In this document: in pieces, positions 33,301 through 41,697 of the stretch | Layout: the number at the start of each line of letters is the position of its first letter | How positions within the stretch are numbered: position 1 is the first letter of the stretch | Position numbers and translations under genes: made by a program | Notes under the pieces: model-generated | Seen by the model: only the letters and a program-made list of their open reading frames with translations | Told to the model about the DNA's origin: nothing | Database searches by the model: none | NCBI GenBank assembly: GCA_013115145.1 | Contig: JAAPAO010000015.1 | Location: 62,001-126,000, forward strand | Direction of reading: 5' to 3' | DNA length: 64,000 nucleotides | DNA from: Perkinsus chesapeaki | Lineage: Eukaryota > Perkinsozoa > Perkinsida > Perkinsidae

Positions 33301-33611
33301 CGTGTGCTGTGGTTCACTTCAAGGATCTTTACAAGATGGAATTCCAGATCTTCGAGAGCTTAGGTTGGGTCTGCTTCTATCTTGTTGGTGTTATGTCTTT
33401 CATTCTCCACGTGAAGGAGGGTCTGAGGAAGGTCATTGCTGCTCATCCGGCAGTCCCAAGGAAGTACAAGGGCAGGACAACTACCATTGCCAATCTCGTT
33501 GTGACGTTCATTGGTCTAATCTACTTGTCCTATCCCATCTTCTGCTACTTCGCCCCCGTCAAGAGCTGGAAGAAGTATGATGAAGAGATGATTCAGCCTG
33601 GTACGCCCTAG
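27309..33611 (+). CDS. Fusion: three fumarate reductase flavodomains, three cytochrome b5 domains, di-heme cytochrome b membrane domain
   Basis: One open frame of 2100 codons with no intron. Residues about 6-490, 502-985 and 996-1475 are three FAD-binding domains of the flavocytochrome-c/OSM1 fumarate reductase type. Each has VVGGGLAGF, GGNSSKATSGING (no covalent-flavin His as in SdhA), HPTGL (H251, H746, H1240), ELHRRDYVSNTM with the catalytic-Arg region, HYTMGG (H415, H910, H1404) and NNRLGGNSLLDC. An Ala/Pro linker leads to three cytochrome b5 domains (about 1517-1590, 1615-1690, 1710-1785) with heme His pairs 1550/1573, 1648/1671 and 1743/1766. Residues about 1815-2085 form some six membrane helices; FVIIHGLGNL, GLLHVTVGL, LIVHLIQF and FILHVKEGL place His 1883, 1928, 1965 and 2034 like the four heme ligands of the b558 SdhC/FrdC family. 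Likely membrane-bound quinol-linked fumarate reduction. No targeting sequence or iron-sulfur domain is seen. Ends PGTP, TAG. Confidence 0.95.
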   Translation: MSSSAPNRAIVVGGGLAGFTAANTILEAGGRVLLIDKSAFCGGNSSKATSGINGAVTKTQKALNVQDSNELFESDCMKGGAKHPELVKVMVENSGSSVDWLMDNFDLDLSLLARLGGHSVERTHRGKERFPGMTITYAEIQMAEAIAKKFPDRCEILNKCRATKLLTTPNGDVNGVQYTTRKGDVIEEYGPVILATGGFGADFSESGILAKVRPDLLKLSTTNGEHCTGDGIKMGQAIGAQTVDLDFVQVHPTGLVNPKDPDAKVKFLAAEALRGVGGILLDANGKRFVNELHRRDYVSNTMFKNKAPFRLVLNSKSAEEIHWHCEHYKGRGVMKEFKTGRDLAKEMGISPSVLEQTFKEYNEIMKKQVNDPNGGPYDAYPSGKTYDPFGKKFFKDYPMSIDDTFQVAIVTPLVHYTMGGLKINTFGQVLGPKDKPIKGLYAAGEVMGGVHGNNRLGGNSLLDCVAYGRVTGKHLASNVLKLKADDAVPLKDLKEGRTAPNVRAIVVGGGLAGFSAANTILENGGSVILLDKSAFCGGNSSKATSGINGACTKTQKALGVKDSNELFYNDCMKGGAKHPHLVKAMVDNSGASVNWLMDNFDLDLSLLARLGGHSAERTHRGKERFPGMTITYAEIQMAEAIAKKFPDRCQIVNKARVTELLTDSQGTVVGCKYTDKKGQVHEEKGPVILATGGFGADFSPDGILAKVRPDLLKLATTNGEHCTGDGIKMGMAVGAQTVDLEFVQVHPTGLVNPKDPDTKVKFLAAEALRGVGGILLDADGKRFVNELHRRDYVSNTMFKNKGPFRLVLNSSSSEEIHWHCEHYKGRGVMKEFASANALAQEMGINPSVLDQTFKEYNAIMKKQIDDPDNGPYDAYPSGKTHDPFGKKFFKPYPMKMDDHFNVAIVTPLIHYTMGGLKIDDHGRVLAEGDKPIPGLYAAGELMGGVHGNNRLGGNSLLDCVVYGRLTGKDCAKYMLKGKTKPVPLKSLKQGLTKDVKTVIVVGGGLAGFSAANTVLEKGGQVLLLDKSAFCGGNSSKATSGINGANTKTQKALGVKDSNELFYSDCMKGGAKKPDLVNAMVENSGTSVNWLMDNFDLDLSLLARLGGHSVERTHRGKERFPGMTITYAEIQMAEAIAKNHPDKCKIMNKARVTKLLTGDDGSVTGVVYETKDGQKHEAYGPVILATGGFGADFSPDGILAKVRPDLLGLSTTNGEHCTGDGIKMGMEVGADTLDLEFVQVHPTGLVNPKDPNSKVKFLAAEALRGVGGILLDADGNRFVNELHRRDYVSNTMFKNKAPFRLVLNSKSAEEIHWHCEHYKGRGVMKEFATGADLAKEMGIPTSKLEQTFKTYNEVMQKQLKDPDGGPYDAYPSGKTYDPFGKKFFKDYPMSVNDTFQVAVVTPLVHYTMGGLTIDTKGRVLDKKGQPIKGLYAAGEVMGGVHGNNRLGGNSLLDCVVYGRLTGADCANYAGADEPVSLKQLKSTTTAVAAPPAAPAKAAPKPAPVAAPAPVAAPSGPAPITMADVAKHNTKDDCWVVINGDILNVTDFLPDHPGGDLAIMTFAGRDATTEFNMIHPPDVIEKYAPDAIIGQVGVAPAGGAPAAAAPAAAAAPAAGGGITMDEVAKHNTKDDCWVVINGDVLNVTEFLPDHPGGDLAIMTFAGRDASNEFNMIHPPDVIEKYAPEAVIGQVGTGAPAAAPAAGAPAAPVPANGKTMEEVAKHNKREDCWVVINGQVLDVTEFLPDHPGGDLAILTFAGRDATNEFNMIHPPDVIEKYAPEAVIGPVVQATAQPAAPAAAGGLTQPLLADPRVAKEQWWGEDRNTAVMHGPLGESVYSYCAGVVYFAWLLILETLKTIFTVKNYKVIHDKSGLTRSAMFLIVFVIIHGLGNLHCFFGPDHFNGYAYFLNHPCPWSTLLLPVEIYLLAAGLLHVTVGLVRTYKFKTINTAFDQLWLITTGVVLLVFLIVHLIQFRLVSEAAAPQYYFRAKWMYPFFCDKDDTSCAVVHFKDLYKMEFQIFESLGWVCFYLVGVMSFILHVKEGLRKVIAAHPAVPRKYKGRTTTIANLVVTFIGLIYLSYPIFCYFAPVKSWKKYDEEMIQPGTP
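27320..31745 (+). repeat. Three tandem copies of the fumarate reductase coding unit (about 1.48 kb each)
   Basis: Units begin near 27320, 28815 and 30297, with a spacing of 495 and 494 codons between equivalent catalytic His codons. Parts are almost identical at DNA level, including synonymous sites: 27669-27754 and 30636-30721 match over 86 nt and 29154-29239 differs at one or two positions. Other parts, for example around residues 160-180 of each unit, have diverged. This patchiness points to gene conversion. Confidence 0.95.
31859..32670 (+). repeat. Three tandem cytochrome b5 coding units
   Basis: Units at about 31859-32080, 32155-32380 and 32437-32665, separated by Ala/Pro/Gly linkers. 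Each encodes AKHN...DCWVVINGD/Q, FLPDHPGGDLAI and EFNMIHPPDVIEKYAP, with 23 residues between the two heme-ligand His. Protein identity between units is very high. Confidence 0.95.
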
Positions 33612-35305
33612 AGGAATGATAAGATTTTTTCCTACGATGCAAATGTGTCTCTGTAGTTGAATATGCAGAGAAGAATGATGGATGACTATGATTAACTGAT
33701 GGTCCAGATACCATCTGTCTACTTTATCTTATGTAGCACATCTCACTAGAATATTCGCCTATTACTTGATGTTATTGCGTTGTCAGTCGAGAAAGTCCTA
33801 CCAGTGCAGTATTCATAATACCGCGGAACAGTATTGCGTCCCTAAGGTGCCGGCTGGTCCCATTCTAATCGGGTAGTGGAGTAGCAAGTGTTGTGACCAG
33901 GGTGAGTTGCTCGATTGACAAGCGTGACACTACGCTCTACTCTATTAGTAACACTTAGTAGTAATCTATTGGGTGAGCCAGCCGTAACTAGCAGAATGAA
34001 CTGGACGCTAGCGACAGGCCTGGAGCGTTATCACGCAATGATGGAAAGAGAGACAACTTTCACGCACGCAGCTGCATGGCAACTTTTGGGTACACTGTAA
34101 ACAAACCCGACCCACCTGTCAACCCTTTTGTTCAAACGAATACAACACTAGATGTCTCTGGAGAGTGGAGAGCCGTTACACGGAAGCGAGAAGACTGCGA
34201 ACCGTAGCGGGGCCAAAATAGATCCCGGACAGTGCGAGACCATGGAGGGACTTATCGGCACACATACGATCTCCCGTCACCTTACGTTGGTCGAATTCTG
34301 TTCGGCTTCGTGGAGCTAAGAGTTTATGGGGTTCTCCCGCGTAGCCGTGCAAGCATGTACTATAGACTGCATTGTGCCCCGCCTGACCCATTTGGCTCGC
34401 TATATTTGTCTCGGTACAGCTACGAGCATCTGCTACTAGCAGACTCCCTGCTCAGCTTCGGTTAGGTGGTGAGTGCTTTATTCCGTTTGGCAGTGAAGTT
34501 GCTAACAACAGGAGTTTCGCCATTTGCTTGGACGAGAGCGGAGGTTTGGCTCTTCCCCAGTTGTTTTTGAGACCCTCCGCTATAGTATCACGGTGTGGTA
34601 GAGATTGACGAACTCTTGCTGCTCAATCTTCGGGGATCTGATGGGTATTATTTACGTCCTAACTATGTGGGCGGAAGTGAAACACAGTCGCACAAGATCA
34701 CTGACCTTGTGGCACAAGGCTTGTGCGAGCAGGTGTACTGCCACGGCAGCTTCTAAACAGAAACTGTAGCCATTCCTCATCATCAGAACCGTAGTGTTCG
34801 CAGAACGGTACGCTTATTATATGAAGGAATGGTCACACCGTGGGTAATCGCAGAAACGTGAGAGAAATGGTTGAAGCCCAAGGAGAGATTTAAGGAACTT
34901 AGGCACGTGGTCACATGTCATGACTTGACTGATACCGGACTGCCATGAAAATCCCTTCAGCTTTTCGCAAAAGCATAACCGACTTACTCCGTAACTGAGA
35001 CAGAACTTGCTAAGACATGAACTCTTCGAGTCTCGTACGATGATCTTTATGATTGACACCCTGCGTTATGAGTGCTAGTGTTTTCGTTGTGGTATCCAAC
35101 AATACATAAAAGAAGCTTCTCACGCGGCAATCACTTATAACTAAACTGAATTCTGGTATTGAATTCAGAACTCACATACATCAGGAAGCTCAGTGGTTAT
35201 TATTCAGCGAGTTGTTACTATTGGCCAAGGTCACCTTGACTAAAGCAATAGAAATCATTCACTTGACTAAGGTAACACAAACAGAGAGCGGATGGAAAAT
35301 GGTTA
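33612..35305. other. 1.7-kb intergenic region
   Basis: Between the fusion gene and the 3' end of the CtlX-type gene. The first 150 bp look like a 3' UTR. Short ORFs here (for example near 33915-34100, 34176-34465 and 34817-35059) lack protein-like composition and good splice context. I see no tRNA, tandem repeat or conserved protein in it; a fast-evolving gene cannot be excluded. Confidence 0.4.
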
Positions 35306-36351
35306 TCAAATGTGGGGTAACAGATTTGCAGCAAGCATGCATCGAGCGCTGCCACCCGATATCTCAATCGTTTCCAAAGGTACTGAGACAACCTTGACGT
35401 GCTTGTTGAGAGATGAGAGCTGTTCTCGGGTTAAACACGAAAATGCTGTTTCCGACATGACCAACCGGCGGACACCATCGCTACCTGTGAGCTCAAACGC
35501 ATTGCCAGCGAACTTGTCAATCTGTGCCAACGTTAAGAGAATGACCTCCTTCTGTGTGTCCTTCAACTTTGCCAACACGCGCGCTTTCTCATTTGCGTCT
35601 CTCACCGCATCTAGGCAGACAAGCGCAAACTCTGTACCCAAAGTTAGCATCACGTTGGTGTGGTAAATGCAGACCCCTCGTCCATCCACCGCAGAGAAGG
35701 GCACGATCTCAAAGTTAGAAAAGTGCTCCGACCATCTCTGAATGGCATCCTTGGTGGCTCTCTTCGACACTGCGACATAGACGGCTCGGTTGGGATTATC
35801 GAACACCAGTGCACCGGTTCCCTCCAAGAATGCGTCGGAGTCTTCTAGTGTGGTCAAGTCGACTTCTCGCTTGACAACGTAGCCCGAATCCTGCAGTTCC
35901 CTAATCAGTTTCTCGAGAAGCCCACGCTCTCGGCGGCGGGATAAGGCGAGCATTGGGTAGATGGCAAGCGTGCCATCAGCATGGGTTGTGAACCAGTTAT
36001 TTGGGAATACTGCATCTGGTTTGGGAGGATCAGCTTCATCCTGGACCACAGTAACTTGAACCTGCATCATGAGATATGAGCAGCTTATCAGCGCTTGTTA
36101 AGCACGAAAATAAGTACGTGTTCAACGAAAAGAAGGTCAACCCGTTCGATCGATCGATAAGCTCTCACTTTGACGGTCTCCCGAAGAACTCTGACGAAGT
36201 TGTCAAATTCATTCTGGGCTTTTTTGAGGAGTCCAGCGCGATTAACTCCGACATCGGTCTGAAAACCATTGTCGAGCGCTGTCTCAGGGTTCGAATAAAA
36301 CACAGCAGGGCGGACCATAATGACGGCCGATGGCGCCTGCCGAGGCAGCAT
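35306..36351 (-). CDS. CtlX/DDAH-type amidinohydrolase (arginine-deiminase superfamily)
   Basis: Two exons. Exon 1 (ATG 36351, MLPRQAPSAVIMVRPAVFYS) contains NPETALDNGF and ends RVLRETVK; a GTGAGAG...GATGCAG intron of about 98 nt leads in frame to VQVTVVQDEADPPKPDAVFP, NNWFTTHADGTLAIYPML, the DAVFPNNW and TH-x-D-G blocks of the family. ICIYHTNVML-type sequence (VCIYHTNVMLTLG) supplies the catalytic His, and SGGSARCMLAAN near the C-terminus the nucleophilic Cys. About 315 residues, as usual. The fold hydrolyses guanidino compounds; bacterial CtlX members are linked to citrulline use and relatives to dimethylarginine, so the substrate here is open. Stop at 35306. Confidence 0.85.
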
Positions 36352-37519
36352 TCTCAAAAACGCTGAAAATAAAGCGTCATGGTGAGTAGTGACGAGTAAT
36401 TCACACGGTGTAGTTATAAAGAGCTCGTTTAATAATAGTCAAGAAAATTTGGTTAGCCGAAGTGTGCATGAAAAACCATTACTCTCTCGGCAAAGGGCCT
36501 CCTCGTCTTTCCTTTAAAGCGACGCGTAAATCTACTGCAAATAATATATCCAGTGACTTGCATCGACAAGTGCTCACATCATTATCTACCCCAGCGGAGA
36601 TTTTATTCTAGTGCCACCGAACACTGATTCTTGGCTGTTTCCTCCACTGCCTATACAAAGGCAGTCATGCACCTTGCCCATGCCCGACATCGCACAGTCC
36701 AATGGGACCGTGTTTACCAATCGTCCTTGTTTGCCCGGTAATCTATCGCACATCACTGGCATTATACCAGTCATTAGAAAGTCGAGTGAGAACTGTGGAC
36801 CTCCATAATATCAAAATGCTGAAGAGTCCGGGACAAATATAGATGTGCGCTTGCGTGCAGATGAACGCATGTACAACGCAAGTATCAAGCATATCCACAT
36901 TCTTTAACCCCATATTGCTGAACAAGTGTGCTAATTGCTGTCTCTTATCTGACAATTATGAATCCCAAAGTGAAAGAAGTTACTCGCTTAATCCAACCTC
37001 ACGCTCACGCCTGAAGCCAACTTCCGCACGAAATTCGTTGGAAAATCTTAGTGGGATCTTGCGCACCTAAGATCGCAATCGACAATTGGCTGGATTGGAC
37101 TCCTTGAAGTAAAGATCAGTCGTATCTGAACTCGGAGCTTGCACTATAGCCTACCTGAAGGCGATTACGGAATCGATGCTGTGTATCTGCAAGTTGGAGC
37201 CTGAATCCAGTGCTAGCCACAACTTGGCAGTTTCCAGTTGACACTAAAGTATGTGGAATCGTTCCTTTAGCCGCCCTATTTATTGAACAACTTCACAGGC
37301 ATCACTCCTGAAAGATAAATCTTGACAATCTTAATTGTGCGTAAATTTCAACTTCAATTTTCAGGCTTTTCTTCATTCAAAAAGCCTTTCTCAGCTTTCG
37401 GTCTCGGGGCCGATTTTGAAGTAGCCTTGAGTTGATCGGGCGTCTGTAGAACACCTCCAATATCTGCACTCCACTGCAGCCACTTGTGCTATATTTCCTC
37501 CTCCTATATTGGAGTACTA
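36352..37519. other. 1.2-kb intergenic region
   Basis: Divergent region between the CtlX-type gene and the CREC gene, so it should hold both promoters. Small ORFs (for example 36586-36774 minus and 36843-37070 plus) look like chance. No repeat or RNA gene recognised. Confidence 0.4.
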
Positions 37520-39172
37520 ATGCGTTTCATTTTACCACAAGTCTATCTACTGCTTCATCACATTGCTATTGCAGAGGACTTTGATGCTGGCTGGGATGAT
37601 GATACCGATTATGATGATGACTTCGTGACCCATGAAGGTCGTATCATTCTTTCCTGTCTTGCCCTACTCGCGTTTAGACCATGAAGATCCTGCCGATGAC
37701 ACAGACCAACTGCACATACTGGACAAGGAGGAGATGCGGAGTCTATTTGTTGACCATATTGATACTAACAAGTGATAACTCTTCGGTGGTTGCGATACAC
37801 TGATCGTATAGGGATGGTTTTATCACCTTGGAAGAGATGGAAGATGCATCCCAGAGAGTCGCCAGCCTGGAGGCTCGCCACCAGGTCCTAAATGCGCCTG
37901 TATTAGGCCTCCAGGTTGATTGTTAGATAGAAGCGGAGATGGGTAATATTGACAAGGATGGAGATGGCCTATTAAACTTTGAGGAGTTCATGAGTCTTTA
38001 TGATCTTTCAGAAGGTAATGCCCGCTGGCTGACCCAAACGAACGGATAATCTTTTGTAGGTGGGCCACAGGGAGAGGCCCGAGAGGCTTGGGTGAGTGCT
38101 ACTACTACTACTACTACTACTGCTGCTGCTACAGCGACAGGTCTGACGAGGTTGGTAACGGTGTTGTCAGGTAGAAGGCAATAAGCGTTCTCTGAAGGAC
38201 TTGCTGACGGCGGGGGATGCTGATAAGGACGGCAAACTGGACGTAGACGAGTTCGTACAGCTTCTTTCCCCGCCTCCTGGCTCTGCCCTGGCGAAGGTAG
38301 GATGGGTCATGAACTATGGCTATAGGTGTATCGTTGTTTGCTAGGCTATGATGAAGGCTGAGTTTACTTATAGAGACATGGACCAGGACGGGAAGCTCAG
38401 TTCAAGCGAGAGACACGTTGTAGTAGGGCGTTATTGGATAGCAAGTGACCAGGGACTCAGGAGCAATCTGCTGATGAAGTGGCGGTGGATATCATTAGCG
38501 ACGAGGACTTTGTCAAGTATGACGTTGATGGTAGTGCATTTGGGGCGAGGGGGCAGAGGAGTGCTTTACTACCGTGGGGGATAGGTGATGGATATCTGAG
38601 CTTGGCCGAGTTTGAGGAGTACGGACGGAATCTTATCATGGAGAATTCAGGAATGAGACGGGAGATTTTGGAAGAGATGGATGCTGATAAAGATGGCAAG
38701 ATAAGCGTTGATGAGGTATGCATTTGAACCAACCTATTGCGTATCTTTGCGCACGCGTGCCATTTTAGTTGGAGAAGCTCTTAGAAGAGGAGTCTGAATA
38801 CCATAGTATAGGCACCCACCCACTGGTCCAGGATTGGATCCTACTCTTGCACGAGGTAGTACTAAACAGGGAGCGTCTCCTTACCTTGCTTTAGGGCATG
38901 CGCCATCTTCCGGATGACTTGGCTGCCTTTGAGGACCAAGTATGCCTAGGGTTGGAGATAAGATGTAACCTCTCTATTTTAGGATGATGATGGTATGGAT
39001 GAGGACCGGATTCAAAAAGATGTGCAATATGCAGCAGATCTAGGTCTGAAAATCATACATTCGATCAATGGCAACCCCCTTACCCTCAGGTGCCGAAGTA
39101 GGCTTCTCGGAGGAGGAGGGGGCCTCGGATGAGGTTGATGATATAGCCGCAGATGACGCCGAAGAGCTGTGA
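37520..39172 (+). CDS. CREC-type multi-EF-hand calcium-binding protein of the secretory pathway
   Basis: Multi-exon. The N-terminus (ATG 37520, MRFILPQVYLLLHHIAIAED) is a signal peptide followed by an acidic segment. Exons joined by 39-40 nt introns give several EF-hands: HIDTNKDGFITLEEME, NIDKDGDGLLNFEEFM, GDADKDGKLDVDEFVQ, RDMDQDGKLSSSER, a further hand with DGYLSLAEFEEYG, and MDADKDGKISVDEV. Later exons read LVQDWILLLHE and GMRHLPDDLAAFEDQ. The layout is that of calumenin/reticulocalbin (CREC) proteins, which bind Ca2+ in the ER lumen. An intron of about 97 nt allows a last exon AEVGFSEEEGASDEV...DDAEEL with TGA at 39170; the final AEEL could act as a variant retention signal, which is inference. 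One intron contains a (TAC)n run. Confidence 0.85.
38098..38131 (+). repeat. (TAC)n/(TGC)n microsatellite in a CREC-gene intron
   Basis: About eight TAC units followed by three TGC units within the intron after ...GPQGEAREAW. Likely slippage-prone; no coding role seen. Confidence 0.9.
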
Positions 39173-39261
39173 TGAAGTGTGGTGCCATGGTATACGTTTA
39201 CTGTTACCCGGCCGCATCCTTGAGTTAGTAGTCTCTCAATCCATCGGGGAGCTTCGTGGTC

Positions 39262-39806
39262 ATGTCCAGCATGGAGAGAAGTCGGCCTTTGGCTGTCCAA
39301 GTGGAGGAGATCCGCCGCCATACCGAGGAAAGGATGGCCAAAGCTAGACGGTTATTAGCAGAATCAGAAGGTCTGCGAGCTAGAGCGATGAAAGCCGCAG
39401 CTAAGGTGACATCACGGCTGCTGTTGCTGCTGCTGGCAGCCGATAAGTGTGAGAATGCAGTTGGATATTGGGCTTGGTGAGCTGCTGGGTAATGCTAGAG
39501 AGGCTTTAGAGGCAACAGCTGAAGCACATAGGAGGGTATACATGTGGGATGTGTCGGGTTGCGGGAAGTAGTGCTGAATAGGACCTACATGAGATGGCCG
39601 CGGGACAGTGTGGAGACTACTCCTTCATGGCTCGCCAAAAAGAGGCTCGAAGGAGGCGTGTTGAGGTATATCCCCGCATCTTGCATTCACTCAACTTAGC
39701 TGCATATTAGGATATCGTCGCCAATCTGGAGCTATTATATTGTCGTATTACATATATTGAAAGGCAGCTGGGGATAGCAACATCTGATGTCGGCTTGGTG
39801 ATGTAG
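39262..39806 (+). CDS. Small coiled-coil protein, function unknown
   Basis: Exon 1 starts at ATG 39262 (MSSMERSRPLAVQVEEIRRH) and continues EERMAKARRLLAESEGLRAR...AAK before a GTGACA donor. Further exons read LDIGLGELLGNAREALEATA EAHRR, then DLHEMAAGQCGDYSFMARQK...RVE, then DIVANLELLYCRITYIERQL...VGLVM with TAG at 39804. About 135 residues, dominated by charged heptads. It starts only 89 bp after the CREC stop. No family recognised; a small syntaxin- or SNARE-like helix bundle or a complex subunit are possibilities I cannot separate. Confidence 0.5.
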
Positions 39807-39928
39807 ATGTTACCTTGCTGTACTGTTGATAACCATCATCATGGTCACAGTGATCCATTGTATCCATACCACACTTTGGTTAAATCATCATCTGGGGGTA
39901 TACGTAGGGGATCCACAGACGTTAAAAT

Positions 39929-41268
39929 ATGATGTCTTGGCGTTCATCACTTTCCCGAGCCTTCCGCAGGCAACGTCACCTTATGGAGGCTGCTGCTAAG
40001 TTCACTACAGTCACAGGAGTCTTGGCCGTCTCTGGTGTGGCCGTGGTGGGTGGTACTGTGTTATGTTACGAGACTGCAGGGCCAATGGTAATCAGGAGGG
40101 CTGTGCCAGAGTGAGTGGTATGGGTATCTTGAGCTGTATAGGAATGCCTGTTTCAGGTATGGTAGCTTCCGGGATGATACACCATATGTTGAGGAGACGT
40201 TGGGAGTGCAGTTCCCCACAAAGATAGCAGTTGGTGTGCCTCCCAATCTAAGGTAGTTATCATCATCTGGGCCATGGGGGGGGGGTATCTTTTTCTGATT
40301 AGGAGTGTAATTCCTGTTCAACTTCCCCCACTTGTTCCATTCTTTTTAGCCCCCTTGAGGGATACGTTAATGTGATGGTAATCACCTTCGGTCTGATTCG
40401 TGCTTTAGTAGCGTCGCCTAGGCAGGAGGGATGTGTGGATATGTGGATATGTAGTTTTCGGTAGAAGAGAAGGTCGAGAAAAACTAACAAAAGGAGATGA
40501 TGTTTGCACCTCTAGCGCTTGTCTTTAATCCCGAGAAAGGAGGCTGAGGGATTTTACGGCATTGCTGCTGCTGTTATTGTCAGGTCCCACGTTATAGTGG
40601 GTGCTGCACCGAGATGTATGCAGAACCTGTGCTGGTTTGGTCCGGCTAGAGCATATGCACTAGGTGAGGGTAGAGGGAAGGGAAAGTGAAGGAAGGTCTC
40701 AGGCATTTACATATCGGAGGCACATCTGAACCGGGTTAAGGCCGACGGTGGGTCGGCAGACAGCGTCTTCGCCCCGGCTGTTGAGAAGACTTTTTACTTT
40801 AATTTCATTACTAAGAAGGATTCCAAGTAGCGAGGTTGGCGGCGGCTGTATGGTGCGTAAGAAGGATCCTCCTCCATAGGCATGTCCGACAGGGGTTCGA
40901 GAGATCTATTAACTCCTACCTCGATGTGATAGAGGTGCCAAAAAGGCAGAAGCCGGCCGAGGAGCAGGTGGCCGAGTTCATTGCTGTGCTGAAGGGACGG
41001 GAGCTCCAGAAAGGAGATTACATGGAGGTAGGTGAGCAGCAGGATGGGTAAAGAGGGTTGTCTGGGGTAAAGGTTCAATGCTTGCCAAGTGAGAGGAGAG
41101 TGGTAGTGAAGTTCAATGGTGAGGTGGAAGCTGATATAAGAGGTACTATGGGTAAAGGGTAATGATTGTTATTTAATGTTCCAAATTGACATGGTGGTTA
41201 ATAGTGTGATAGTGGGTGCCTTGGTAGAACTGAGGGGGTTGGGATTATCTGGATCTTACTGGAAGTGA
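39929..41268 (+). CDS. Chalcone-isomerase-like (AIM18-type) mitochondrial protein
   Basis: Multi-exon. Exon 1 (ATG 39929) reads MMSWRSSLSRAFRRQRHLME with a basic amphipathic presequence, then TGVLAVSGVAVVGGTVLCYE, a hydrophobic segment. A 47-nt intron leads to YGSFRDDTPYVEETLGVQFP and TKIAVGVPPNLR. Later exons include SEAHLNRVKADGGSADSVFA and EKTFYFNFITKKDSK; an intron then joins it to HVRQGFERSINSYLDVIEVP, matching the chalcone-isomerase-like block (R...KDFxHLRDGFxRSL). KGRELQKGDYME and VVVKFNGEVEADIRGTM match the next conserved strands. In fungi AIM18/FMP22 is a mitochondrial inner-membrane or matrix protein that binds heme rather than making flavonoids; the role here is open. Middle exons and the exact stop (41268 is my best choice) are uncertain. 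Confidence 0.55.
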
Positions 41269-41697
41269 GGAGTTTAGCTCCTTTAAACTGAACATCAGGC
41301 TGACCACAATAATCGCAATCAATTTAATTCCTATTGATCAATGTATATGGTATACCATCACTCACCACCACCAACGCCAAAACCTCGTACTGTTCCGTAT
41401 TCCATCAGGTACGGTTATCATTCACGCTCTACATGCCATTTACTTTGGCAACCCCACTAGAGGCCCAAAGTACACCTTATCACACTTTAGAAGTTATCGG
41501 ACATCCCGTCATCATCATAGGTACCAAAACATGACGGATAGGTTCCTTTCTGGAGCCACCAAATCCTTGGCCTCGGACTGACCAATGAGGGCTTTTCTTC
41601 TCCCCCTCCAGCATGCTAGCTGTTACGCGTTTCTGTACCTCCCATCGGCCCTCGAGTTACTTGAGTGCTGTCGATTCCTTCCCAGCTTAGATTTTCC
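41269..41697. other. Intergenic region between CHI-like and acinus-like genes
   Basis: About 430 bp, AT-rich, with no convincing ORF, RNA gene or repeat. Confidence 0.4.

Noticed and set aside
34370-34405. Remnant of a dinoflagellate/Perkinsus spliced leader (CATTTGGCTCG near 34387)
   Set aside because: Only about ten bases agree with the known leader and the flanks do not; too short to support a retroposition claim.
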